Source of the DNA: Deltaproteobacteria bacterium
GTDB lineage: Bacteria > Desulfobacterota > Desulfomonilia > UBA1062
Length of the DNA stretch: 18,375 nt
NCBI GenBank assembly: GCA_023230665.1
Contig: JALNWY010000055.1
Location: forward strand, 1-18,375
Direction of reading: 5' to 3'
Made by a program: the position numbers and the translations under genes
The notes under the pieces: generated by a model
The model's database searches: none
What the model saw: the letters and a program-made list of their open reading frames with translations, nothing else
Told to the model about the DNA's origin: nothing
In this document: positions 1-6,571 of the stretch, piece after piece
Position numbering within the stretch: position 1 is the first letter of the stretch
How the letters are laid out: every line of letters begins with the position of its first letter

Positions 1-390
1 CAGCGCGTCGATCTGCTCGGTCACCCGCATGGTGCCGATCTCGGCCGTGATGGCCGATCCTGCCCTGGCCGTGACCATGAGAGACGCGAGCACGGGACCC
101 AGCTCGCGCAGGAGGCCCAGCGCAGTGGTGGAACCCACCAGAGACTCGGCCCCGAACAAGCTGAATCCATAGTAACTCTGGAGTGTACCCACCATGCCCG
201 TGAACACCCCGGTGAGCAGGACCACGGTCACGGACCGCACGCCGATGAATTCCATCTGCTTGAAGAGCTGCCTGAAAAAGAATGGACGTCTGAACAGCCA
301 GAAAAGGAAATTATAGCAGAAGATGGCGATGCTTCCGATCTCCTCGACCAGACGGATTGTAATGCGGCCGATGTATTCGAAGAATGTCAT
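1..390 (-). CDS. mlaE: MlaE-family ABC transporter permease (partial, C-terminus beyond window)
   Basis: Inner-membrane permease of the Mla-type phospholipid transport system, which moves lipids between inner and outer membranes together with an ATPase (MlaF) and an MCE-domain protein (MlaD). The frame reads without a stop from the ATG at 390 to the window edge, giving 130 residues. Visible hallmarks are an amphipathic N-terminus (MTFFEYIGR), a Phe-rich stretch RRPFFFRQLFKQMEFIGV, and the conserved core with GLLRELGPVLASLMVTARAGS followed by AEIGTMRVTEQIDAL, which is characteristic of MlaE. It starts 14 bp after the glpK stop, so it is probably the next gene of a maf-glpK-mlaE transcript; mlaF and mlaD would be expected beyond the edge. 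An AAGGG sequence just upstream of the ATG is the likely ribosome-binding site. The family call is sure; which lipid it moves is not shown. Confidence 0.93.
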   Translation of the reverse strand, partial: MTFFEYIGRITIRLVEEIGSIAIFCYNFLFWLFRRPFFFRQLFKQMEFIGVRSVTVVLLTGVFTGMVGTLQSYYGFSLFGAESLVGSTTALGLLRELGPVLASLMVTARAGSAITAEIGTMRVTEQIDAL

Positions 391-404
391 GCACCCTTAT
401 CCAA

Positions 405-1889
405 TCACTGCACCTTCACCCGGCTGACCGCGTCCAGCCACCCGTGATAGAGCCGTTGCCTTTCCTGATCGGTAATACCCGGGACAAAACGTCTGTCCGA
501 TATCCTCAAGTTCCTGATCTCCTCTCCCGGCTTCCAGAAACCGGTGGCCATGCCCGCGAGAAAGGCTGCGCCCATGCCGGTGGACTCCACATACTTCGAG
601 CGGTCTATGGGACATCCGGCGATATCCGCCTGGAACTGCATGAGGAAGTCGTTCAGGCTCGCGCCTCCATCGACCTTGAGCTCGGCAAAGGAGGCCCCCG
701 TGGACTCCTCGAAGGCGCTGATCAGGTCCTTTACCTGGTAGGCGACGCCCTCAAGGGCTGCACGAACCACGTGGGCCCGGGTGGTGCCCCGGGTGATGCC
801 CAGGATTGCGCCCCGCGCATACATGTCCCAGTGCGGCGCGCCGAGGCCGGCAAAGGCGGGCACCATGTACACGCCGTTCGTGTTTTCCACGCTGGAGGCA
901 AGCTCGCCGCTCTGGATTGCGTTCTGAATCAGACACAGGCCGTCTCTGAGCCACTGCACCACCGCACCTGCGATAAAGATCGAGCCTTCCAGGGCATAAC
1001 AGGGGCTGCCGTTCTCGCTGCAGGCGAGCGTGAGGATGAGGCCGTTTCCGGGCTCGATCTCCTTTTCTCCGACATTGAGCAGGAGAAAGCAACCGGTTCC
1101 ATAGGTGTTCTTTGCCTCGCCCTGGCGGAAGCAGCCCTGGCCGAAGAGTGCAGCCTGCTGATCTCCGGCGATGCCGGCAATGGGGACCCCGGCGCCGAGG
1201 ATCGAAGGATCGGTCGCGCCCACGATCTGTGCCGAGTTCACGACCTCGGGCAGGAGGGCGGACGGGATGTCCAAGATACCCAGCAGCTCCTGGTCCCAGC
1301 ACTTGTCGTGGATGTTAAAGATCAGGGTCCTGGATGCGTTCGTATAATCCGTGGCATGGATCTTCCCGCTGGTGAGCTTGGCGATGAGCCAGGTGTCGAT
1401 GGTGCCGAACGCGATCTCGCCGCTTCGCGCGCGCGACTTCAGCCCCGGAATATTGTCGAGGAGCCACTTGATCTTGGTCCCGGAGAAATAGGCGTCGATG
1501 ATCAGCCCGGTCTTCTCCTGAAAGAGGGCGCTGTATCCCTTGCTCTTCAGCTCGTCACAGATGGGGGCGCTGCGCCTGCACTGCCACACGATGGCGTTGT
1601 GCACGGGCTTTAAGGTGCTGCGGTCCCACAGCACCGTGGTCTCTCGCTGGTTGGTGATGCCTATGGCCGCGATATCCGAGCCGGTGGCAGATACCTTCTC
1701 CAGGGCCTGGTTCATCATGTTCACGGTCGTGTCCCAGATCACCTGCGGGTCATGCTCGACCCAGCCTGCCCGGGGATAGATCTGGGGGAATTCGGAATAC
1801 GCCAGGGATGCGATCCTTCCCATGCGGTCCACCAGCATGATCCGGGTTCCGGTCGTGCCCTGGTCGATTGCCATGATATATCTGCTCAC
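405..1889 (-). CDS. glpK: glycerol kinase
   Basis: Cytoplasmic FGGY-family kinase converting glycerol and ATP to sn-glycerol 3-phosphate, for glycerol use or phospholipid backbone supply. At 494 residues it has normal family length. The N-terminal phosphate motif is DQGTTGTRIMLVD. Glycerol-site elements of the enzyme are present: TNQRETTVLWDR, NAIVWQCRR, DAYFSGTKIKWLLDN and GIAGDQQAALFGQ (catalytic Asp), then GTGCFLLLN in the nucleotide half. The start is a GTG at 1889 preceded by AAGGAGGGTAGCTGA; this Shine-Dalgarno lies in the last codons of maf, whose stop is 4 bp away, so the two are translationally linked. No GlpF permease or GlpD dehydrogenase is adjacent in the window, so the gene may serve lipid synthesis rather than a dedicated glycerol catabolic operon (inference). 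Confidence 0.97.
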   Translation of the reverse strand: MSRYIMAIDQGTTGTRIMLVDRMGRIASLAYSEFPQIYPRAGWVEHDPQVIWDTTVNMMNQALEKVSATGSDIAAIGITNQRETTVLWDRSTLKPVHNAIVWQCRRSAPICDELKSKGYSALFQEKTGLIIDAYFSGTKIKWLLDNIPGLKSRARSGEIAFGTIDTWLIAKLTSGKIHATDYTNASRTLIFNIHDKCWDQELLGILDIPSALLPEVVNSAQIVGATDPSILGAGVPIAGIAGDQQAALFGQGCFRQGEAKNTYGTGCFLLLNVGEKEIEPGNGLILTLACSENGSPCYALEGSIFIAGAVVQWLRDGLCLIQNAIQSGELASSVENTNGVYMVPAFAGLGAPHWDMYARGAILGITRGTTRAHVVRAALEGVAYQVKDLISAFEESTGASFAELKVDGGASLNDFLMQFQADIAGCPIDRSKYVESTGMGAAFLAGMATGFWKPGEEIRNLRISDRRFVPGITDQERQRLYHGWLDAVSRVKVQ

Positions 1890-1893
1890 TCAG

Positions 1894-2475
1894 CTACCCT
1901 CCTTCAATGGTATGTAATGCGACGCCAAAAACCTTGAGATCGTGATAGAGGTCGGACAACGGGAGTCCGATCACGTTCGTGTACGACCCCTCGATCGTGC
2001 TGATGAAGAGCGCCCCGATTCCCTGGAGGCCGTACGACCCGGCCTTGTCCAGGGGCTCCTTCGTTGAGACGTACCAGTCGATCTCTTCCGGGCTCATGTC
2101 GCGAAAATGCACCAGGGTGCGGATGACCCTGCTCACGCGTTCCTCACCCCGGATGATCGCATACCCGGTATACACCTCGTGGCCGGTGCCCTTCAGAAGC
2201 CTGAGGTGCTCCCGGGCCTGCTCCCTGTCAGCGGGTTTTCCGAGGATCCGTCCGCCCGAGACCACGATGGTGTCCGCGGATATGACGAGCGTATCCGGCC
2301 TCCGCGCCGAAACAGACAGCGCCTTTTCCCTGCTGATCCGGGCGCAGAACTCGGCCGGGACCTCACCCGGCTGTATGGTCTCGTCCACCTCGGGTACGAC
2401 CACATCGAACTCCAGACCAAGCCACGAGAGAAGCTCCCGCCTTCTGGGCGAGGCTGACGCGAGTACTATCTGCAT
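1894..2475 (-). CDS. maf: Maf-family nucleoside triphosphate pyrophosphatase
   Basis: House-cleaning pyrophosphatase that hydrolyses non-canonical or modified nucleoside triphosphates (dTTP/UTP or m7GTP subfamilies) to monophosphates. It begins MQIVLASASPRRRELLSWLG, the classic Maf N-terminus with the SxSPRR phosphate-binding motif. It continues with DVVVPEVDE, the VISADTIV segment carrying the catalytic Asp, GKPADREQAREHLRLL, and a C-terminal region with DKAGSYGLQGIGALFI and YTNVIGLPL. From the ATG at 2475 it is 193 residues, normal for the family; an in-frame GTG at 2487 would add four residues. I prefer 2475 because the SxSPRR motif sits at the usual distance and because a promoter-like element ends just upstream. 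Its final codons carry the ribosome-binding site of glpK. The exact substrate subclass cannot be fixed by eye. Confidence 0.95.
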   Translation of the reverse strand: MQIVLASASPRRRELLSWLGLEFDVVVPEVDETIQPGEVPAEFCARISREKALSVSARRPDTLVISADTIVVSGGRILGKPADREQAREHLRLLKGTGHEVYTGYAIIRGEERVSRVIRTLVHFRDMSPEEIDWYVSTKEPLDKAGSYGLQGIGALFISTIEGSYTNVIGLPLSDLYHDLKVFGVALHTIEGG

Positions 2476-2483
2476 GGTAGGAT

Positions 2484-2512
2484 ACACTATGCAAATCGGA
2501 ATGATCTGTCAA
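2484..2512 (-). promoter_or_regulatory. putative sigma-70 promoter of maf, near-leaderless
   Basis: On the minus strand a perfect TTGACA (2512-2507) is followed after 17 bp by TAGTGT (2489-2484); CATAGT overlaps it with a 15-bp spacer. The maf ATG lies 8 nt beyond the -10 element, so the predicted transcript would have almost no 5' leader, and no Shine-Dalgarno is visible before the ATG. The -10 is weak (3-4 of 6), so this is tentative. Confidence 0.4.
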
Positions 2513-2531
2513 TGCAAGGAGTTTGGCAGGG

Positions 2532-2900
2532 TCAGGTTCTCTCGTTCATGAAACGGGGGCCGGACGCCTCCACCTGGCGGTAGCCCTTCAGAGAGGTCCT
2601 GTTTTTTCTCAGATCACCCAGGGTGTTCGAGATCTCGTCAATGCCTCTCTCGAGTTCTGTGAGCAGCCCGGCATGGCTGCTCTGGATTTCTTTGAGCAGC
2701 TCGATGGTTTCTTTATCGAGCTTGGCAGGCTTCAGCCGCGAGAAAATCTCATCCAGCCTGGCCTGGACAACGGCGGTGTCCCGGGTGAGCCTTTCGAACT
2801 TTTCCACATCGCTTTCGGACAAAGACGTTCCCTGTTCCTGAATCAGGGAGCGCCACTTCTTCAAGAGGCTCAGGATGATTTTCTGATGATCTGTTCCCAT
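2532..2900 (-). CDS. FliT/FlgN-like flagellar chaperone (small helical protein)
   Basis: Small 122-residue, highly charged, apparently all-helical protein encoded directly after fliS and overlapping it by 31 bp. It has no transmembrane segment, signal peptide or enzymatic motif; hydrophobic residues are spaced heptad-like through KKWRSLIQEQGTSLSESD and LLKEIQSSHAGLLTELERGI. Position and size match FliT/FlgN-type export chaperones, which bind late flagellar substrates such as FliD or the hook-associated proteins, and a fliS-fliT pair is the usual arrangement. The ATG at 2900 is preceded by AAAGGATC as a ribosome-binding site. The sequence itself is not diagnostic, so the functional call rests mainly on context. 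The next gene, maf, starts about 56 bp downstream. Confidence 0.6.
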   Translation of the reverse strand: MGTDHQKIILSLLKKWRSLIQEQGTSLSESDVEKFERLTRDTAVVQARLDEIFSRLKPAKLDKETIELLKEIQSSHAGLLTELERGIDEISNTLGDLRKNRTSLKGYRQVEASGPRFMNERT

Positions 2901-3247
2901 GATCCTTTGAGCTCCTGAAGGTAGGAAATCACCTCGTCTATTGCTTCCATACTGTTATGGTACTCGGCGTCCACGATGCGGCGGATCATGTAGTTGTACA
3001 GCGATTCCAGGTTGTTCGCGATTTCTCCGGCACTATAATTCAGGCTGTTGGTGAGCTCCCACAGGATGTTCTGTGCCTTTACCAGGGCATGAGTTCCGGC
3101 CTGGTTGTCTTGTTCCTGCTGGGCCTTTCTGGCCTTTTTCAAAGAATTTATGGCCCCGTCGTAGCACATCAGAATAAGACTTCCCTGATCCGCAGTCTGG
3201 ATCTGGGTCTTCCTGTATGCCTCATAACCCATGGAATTGATGCTCAT
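2870..3247 (-). CDS. fliS: flagellar export chaperone FliS
   Basis: Cytoplasmic chaperone that binds the C-terminal disordered region of flagellin and keeps it monomeric until export. The 125-residue protein has the typical FliS start, GYEAYRKTQIQTADQGSLILMCYDGAI, where the Tyr-rich N-terminus and the LI-x-M-L/C-YDGAI stretch are the family signature. It then has LWELTNSLNYSAGEIANNLESLYNYMIRRIVDA, matching the conserved helix with the L-Y-x-Y-M motif. The ATG at 3247 has a good GGGGAGGAG site a few bases upstream. It is not next to fliD or flagellin genes here; it lies between an aminotransferase gene and the FliT-like gene. A sigma-28-like promoter 34-60 bp upstream suggests its own late-flagellar transcription. 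Confidence 0.95.
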   Translation of the reverse strand: MSINSMGYEAYRKTQIQTADQGSLILMCYDGAINSLKKARKAQQEQDNQAGTHALVKAQNILWELTNSLNYSAGEIANNLESLYNYMIRRIVDAEYHNSMEAIDEVISYLQELKGSWEQIIRKSS

Positions 3248-3514
3248 TGCCGCTCCTCCCCGGAATAGATGCTAAGAGTTTTATCGGATTCCCGATATTT
3301 TTCTTGAGGCAAGATTTCAAGGAAAGCGATCCCGCCGATCCGCGGGCAGGGCATCCTCCAGGTGCATCCGCACAAGAACTCCTGCTCCAGCGGGAGGTCT
3401 ACCCTCCGGAACGCTCCCCCCCCCAAAGGCGAGGGCGGGGTTGTATCGCGATCTCTGGCGCGGCTTTGTCCTTTGCGGGCCATGCCCGGTTATCAGGCTC
3501 CCAGAGCCTGCTTT
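3248..3514 (-). other. intergenic region between aminotransferase and fliS: hairpin and C9 tract
   Basis: This 267-bp gap holds the sigma-28-like promoter listed separately. It also has a perfect 7-bp stem with a 3-nt loop just after the aminotransferase stop (CAGGCTC / GAGCCTG, 3494-3510) with no following T tract, so it may help 3'-end formation but is not a canonical terminator. A run of nine C (3416-3424; G9 on the coding strand) lies in a stretch of G-rich and C-rich short inverted repeats. An open frame runs through (3483-3244) but its composition (PPSPLGGG and similar) looks like translated repeat rather than protein. I see no credible gene here. Confidence 0.5.
3281..3307 (-). promoter_or_regulatory. 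putative sigma-28 (FliA) promoter of fliS
   Basis: On the minus strand TCCGATAA (3288-3281) matches the sigma-28 -10 consensus GCCGATAA at 7 of 8 positions. Fifteen bp upstream TCAA (3307-3304) matches the TAAA core of the -35 at 3 of 4, which is the canonical TAAA-N15-GCCGATAA layout. It lies 34 bp before the fliS ATG. Sigma-28 controls late flagellar genes including fliS in many bacteria, so motif and gene agree. Confidence 0.6.
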
Positions 3515-4684
3515 CTACAAGACGGCCAGCGCCTCCCTGATCCGGTCTACGCCTTCGATGATATTCTTTTCCGAGGTGGCGAACGAAAGCCGGATATGGT
3601 CCGGCGCGCCGAACCCCTCGCCCGGAACGACCGCCACGAGCGCACTGGTGATGAGATACTCCGCAAGACCCCCTGATCCGTCGAACCGGTCCATATACCC
3701 CCTGACAGAGGGGAAGGAATAGAACGACCCTTGGGGCGGGACGATCTCGAACCCAGGGATCTCCCTGAGCTTGGACACGATGAGGTCTCTGCGCTTCTCG
3801 AACACCTTTCTCCTCTCCTCCACCGCAGACTGGTCTCCGGTGAGCGAGGTGACGGCCCCCACCTGGGCGAAGCTGGTCGGATTCGAGGTGCTCTGGCTCT
3901 GGAGCCTGCTCATTGCCTTGATCACGTCTTTGTCGCCCACGCAGTATCCGATTCTCCAGCCTGTCATGGCATAGGTCTTGGACATCCCATCGACAATAAA
4001 GGTGCGGCCGGCCACCTCGGGGGAGATGGTCGCCACAGAGAAGAACTCGGCATGGTCGAAGATGATCTTGCGGTAGATGTCGTCGGAGATGATTGCCATG
4101 TCGTTTTCCACGCACAACGCTGCGATCTTTTCCAGCTCCCCGGGATCGACAACCATGCCCGTGGGGTTTGACGGCGAATTCAGCACAATGCCCCGCGAAC
4201 AGGGGGTGATCGCCTCTTTGACCATGTCAGCAGTGAGCTGCATGCCGTTTGAGCGGGTGTCGATAATCACGGCCTTTGCCCCGGTGAGCTCGATCATGGG
4301 GGGGTACGAAACCCAGTACGGGCCCGGGACGAGCACCTCGTCTCCTCCTTCGAACAGGGTCAGGAAGAGATTGTAGAGGCTGTGCTTGGCGCCACATGAG
4401 ACAATGACGTTCTCGGGCAATGCCTTCAGGCCGTAATCGTCATATACATTCGCACATATGGCATCTTTGAGCTCGGGCAGTCCATCCACAGGCGTATACT
4501 TGGTCGCGCCCCTTTTCAAGGCCTCCATGGCCGATGCCTTTATGGGATCGGGCGTATCGAAATCAGGCTCCCCGGCGCCAAACCCGATGACGTCCTTGCC
4601 CTGGGCTCTGAGCTGCTTCACCTTTGCGGTGAGTGCCAGGGTAGGGGATCCGGGGATCTTGGATATGACCTGAGAGATCTTCAT
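3515..4684 (-). CDS. aspB: PLP-dependent aspartate aminotransferase (class I, 1-beta type)
   Basis: Cytoplasmic pyridoxal-phosphate enzyme transferring the amino group between aspartate and 2-oxoglutarate (or a related pair; some members also act on prephenate). The 389-residue protein has full family length. Visible features are IGFGAGEPDFDTPDPI near residue 33, KYTPVDGLPELKDAI, SCGAKHSLYNL for phosphate binding, SPSNPTG with the cofactor-contacting Asn at 173, DDIYRKI with Asp201/Tyr204, the Schiff-base lysine K236 in DGMSKTYAMTGWRIGY, and HIRLSFATS near the C-terminus carrying the carboxylate-binding Arg. The ATG at 4684 follows an AAGGAGGACC site and lies 28 bp after the coaD stop, so it is probably the last gene of the rsmD-coaD-aspB stretch. 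Subgroup and substrate are inferred by resemblance. Confidence 0.93.
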   Translation of the reverse strand: MKISQVISKIPGSPTLALTAKVKQLRAQGKDVIGFGAGEPDFDTPDPIKASAMEALKRGATKYTPVDGLPELKDAICANVYDDYGLKALPENVIVSCGAKHSLYNLFLTLFEGGDEVLVPGPYWVSYPPMIELTGAKAVIIDTRSNGMQLTADMVKEAITPCSRGIVLNSPSNPTGMVVDPGELEKIAALCVENDMAIISDDIYRKIIFDHAEFFSVATISPEVAGRTFIVDGMSKTYAMTGWRIGYCVGDKDVIKAMSRLQSQSTSNPTSFAQVGAVTSLTGDQSAVEERRKVFEKRRDLIVSKLREIPGFEIVPPQGSFYSFPSVRGYMDRFDGSGGLAEYLITSALVAVVPGEGFGAPDHIRLSFATSEKNIIEGVDRIREALAVL

Positions 4685-4712
4685 GCTGGTCCTCCTTGCT
4701 GCACAATCAGGG

Positions 4713-5207
4713 CTATTTGGTCATTTTCGGGAAATTTTCCCGCAGCTTGTCGAGAACAGGGCCCGGAACAAGCCCTTCCACCGATCCCCCGGCCGCGGCC
4801 GTGGCCTTGACAATGGTGGAGCTCACGAACAGATGGTTGTAGTCGGTCATCAGGAAGAAGGTCTCGACCTTGCTGCACAGGCGCCGGTTCATGAGGGCGA
4901 GCTGCAGCTCCATCTCGAAATCCGACACCACTCGCAGGCCACGCAGGATGGCGCACGCTCCGACCGCCTGGAGATAATCCACGAGCAGCCCTTCGAAGAC
5001 GTCCACATCGATCCGGGGATTGTCGCCCACAGACTTTTTGATCATCTCGAGCTTCTCTTCCGTGGTGAAGAAGTCTTTTTTCAAGGGATTGTGTCCCACG
5101 GCGATGATCACCTTGTCGAACACGCACAAGCCCCGGTACACGATGTCCAGGTGCCCGTTGGTGATGGGGTCGAACGACCCGGGGCAGACGGCAACTTTTT
5201 TCGTCAT
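4713..5207 (-). CDS. coaD: phosphopantetheine adenylyltransferase
   Basis: Penultimate step of coenzyme A synthesis: 4'-phosphopantetheine plus ATP gives dephospho-CoA. The frame extends upstream to 5264, but the protein clearly begins MTKKVAVCPGSFDPITNGHLDI at 5207, giving 164 residues, the usual CoaD length. The nucleotidyltransferase motif T-x-G-H is in DPITNGHLD. GHNPLKKDFFTTEEKLEMI, ILRGLRVVSDFEMELQLALMNR and the C-terminal SSTIVKATAAAGGSVEGLVP are all CoaD hallmarks. Its ATG overlaps the rsmD stop as ATGA, indicating translational coupling; rsmD-coaD adjacency is common in bacteria. The aminotransferase gene follows after 28 bp. Confidence 0.97.
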   Translation of the reverse strand: MTKKVAVCPGSFDPITNGHLDIVYRGLCVFDKVIIAVGHNPLKKDFFTTEEKLEMIKKSVGDNPRIDVDVFEGLLVDYLQAVGACAILRGLRVVSDFEMELQLALMNRRLCSKVETFFLMTDYNHLFVSSTIVKATAAAGGSVEGLVPGPVLDKLRENFPKMTK

Positions 5208-5734
5208 GATGCCCCTTTCGTGCAATACGTGATCATCGTATCTCCATAGGTCCGAATTTTCCACGGCTGAACGGGTATCGCCTCATCGGGTGAGTGCTCG
5301 ACTACCAGGACGCCTCCGGTTTTCATGAGCCTATATACATGAGGCGCCATTTCTGACGCAAGACCTTTGTTATAGGGAGGATCCATGAAAACCACGTCGA
5401 ACTCCTCGGTGCAGTCCCTCGCGAACGCACCTGCCTCTGAGCGTATGATCCTCACATGCTCCCAGGCCTTGAGAGAATCGATGTTCTTCTCGATGGCCCG
5501 GATGCTCCGGGAGGATGCATCCACAAAGGTGACTCTCTGAGCGCCCCTGCTCAGGGCCTCGATCCCGAGGCTTCCGCACCCTGCGAACAGATCCAGGACA
5601 AAAGCCCCTTGAAGATCCACGGGCAGGGTGGAGAATATCGCCTGCTTTACCCGGTCAGTGGTGGGCCGCACCCCTTTTGCCGGGCATTCGAGCCTGCGTG
5701 AACGGTATAATCCTGCACATACACGGATAGACAC
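5204..5734 (-). CDS. rsmD: 16S rRNA (guanine(966)-N2)-methyltransferase
   Basis: S-adenosylmethionine-dependent methyltransferase modifying G966 of 16S rRNA in the small ribosomal subunit. From the GTG at 5734 it is 176 residues, starting VSIRVCAGLYRSRRLECP, which aligns with the usual RsmD opening (M-R-I-I-A-G-x-x-R-G-R-x-L). The RPTTDRVKQAIFS segment, the SAM motif DLFAGCGSLGIEALSRGA at residues 48-65 and the catalytic MDPPYNKG at 117-124 are all intact. The frame is open to an ATG at 5800, which would add 22 unconserved residues. I prefer 5734 because homology begins there and because a promoter whose start site falls 2-4 nt before this GTG is visible. There is no Shine-Dalgarno before the GTG. 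It overlaps coaD by 4 bp. Confidence 0.92.
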   Translation of the reverse strand: MSIRVCAGLYRSRRLECPAKGVRPTTDRVKQAIFSTLPVDLQGAFVLDLFAGCGSLGIEALSRGAQRVTFVDASSRSIRAIEKNIDSLKAWEHVRIIRSEAGAFARDCTEEFDVVFMDPPYNKGLASEMAPHVYRLMKTGGVLVVEHSPDEAIPVQPWKIRTYGDTMITYCTKGAS

Positions 5735-5743
5735 AGTCAGAAA

Positions 5744-5772
5744 AGAATAGGAGATAACAATCGCATGGTCAA
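5744..5772 (-). promoter_or_regulatory. putative sigma-70 promoter of rsmD, near-leaderless
   Basis: On the minus strand TTGACC (5772-5767), 17 bp, TATTCT (5749-5744). The rsmD GTG is 9 nt downstream of the -10 element, so a start site 6-8 nt from the -10 would leave a leader of only a few bases. This separates rsmD-coaD-aspB as a possible transcription unit from pyrF. Confidence 0.5.
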
Positions 5773-5848
5773 CAGATATCGCCCGGGGACCGGCATACAT
5801 GAGCGGCTGGGCTCTCTGCGGTGAGCCGGCGCTGCAAAGGTGCCCTGA

Positions 5849-6571
5849 TCAGCGGCCTGCCGACTCGATCTCCCGGACGATCATCTCTATGGCCCGGAGG
5901 GGGTCCCTGGCCTGGCTGATGGGCCTGCCGACGACCATGAGATCCGCCCCGTCCCTTATGGCGCTCTCCGGGGTTGCGATCCGTTTCTGGTCGCCTTTTT
6001 CCGACCAGCCGGGTCTGATGCCCGGGGTAATGATCACCGCCGCCTCCGGGACCCTGGGCCGGACAAAGGGGAGGTCGGCAGGCGAACATACGATCCCGTC
6101 GACGCCTTCTTTGCAGGCGAGCTCCACGAGGCCGCTCACCTGCTCCTGCAAAGGCCTGGCGATCCCCAGGCCGGGAAGGTCGTCCCGGCTCAGGGAGGTG
6201 AGCACGCTCACCCCGATGATCCGGGGCCTCGGCGCCTTCAGCGACTCCGACTCCTCGCGCGCCGCCGCGAGCGCAGCCCTGATCATCTCCCGGCCGCCGG
6301 AGATGTGAATGGTCATCATGTGCGCGTTGAGCCTCACCGCAGACCTCACTGCCCCGGCGACCGTGTTGGGAATGTCGTGGAACTTCAGGTCGAGAAAACA
6401 CTTCAGGCCCGAAGAGGTGATCAGATCGACCACCTCGGGGCCTGCTGCACTGAAGAGCTCGAGGCCCACCTTGAACCACCCGACGTGGGAGCCGATCTTC
6501 TCCACCCATTTCCGTGCGGAATCCAGATCGCCCACATCCAGGGCAAAGATTATTCGATCTCTCGCAGCCAT
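5849..6571 (-). CDS. pyrF: orotidine 5'-phosphate decarboxylase
   Basis: Last step of de novo UMP synthesis, decarboxylating OMP. The real start is the ATG at 6571 (MAARDRIIFALDVGDLDSA) with an AGAGGA site upstream; the open frame continues to 6688 but that extension has no family resemblance. The 240-residue protein shows the type-1 PyrF pattern: ALDV, the WFKVGLELF lysine strand, the catalytic LDLKFHDIPNTVAGAV motif near residue 60 with its Asp-Lys-His-Asp array, GVSVLTSL, DGIVCSP, and the phosphate-loop strands ITPGIRP and LMVVGRPISQA. Its first 22 bp overlap the 3' end of gmk, so it is co-transcribed and probably coupled with it. In many bacteria rpoZ follows gmk; here pyrF occupies that place. 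Confidence 0.97.
   Translation of the reverse strand: MAARDRIIFALDVGDLDSARKWVEKIGSHVGWFKVGLELFSAAGPEVVDLITSSGLKCFLDLKFHDIPNTVAGAVRSAVRLNAHMMTIHISGGREMIRAALAAAREESESLKAPRPRIIGVSVLTSLSRDDLPGLGIARPLQEQVSGLVELACKEGVDGIVCSPADLPFVRPRVPEAAVIITPGIRPGWSEKGDQKRIATPESAIRDGADLMVVGRPISQARDPLRAIEMIVREIESAGR

Noticed and set aside
384..1613. 409-codon open frame on the plus strand across glpK
   Set aside because: It is antisense to glpK, whose protein is clearly recognisable; the translated product has no family motifs and reflects high G+C codon bias.
3244..3483. 79-codon minus-strand frame between the aminotransferase gene and fliS
   Set aside because: It runs through the C9 tract and short inverted repeats, contains PPSPLGGG-type repeat translation, and overlaps the fliS promoter and start; no homology is recognisable.
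3399..4115. 238-codon minus-strand frame overlapping the aminotransferase
   Set aside because: It reads the aminotransferase in another frame and is Arg/Gly/His-rich with no known motif.
5769..6509. 246-codon minus-strand frame overlapping pyrF
   Set aside because: Out-of-frame reading of pyrF with Arg/Gly-rich low-complexity sequence; pyrF motifs are intact in the other frame.
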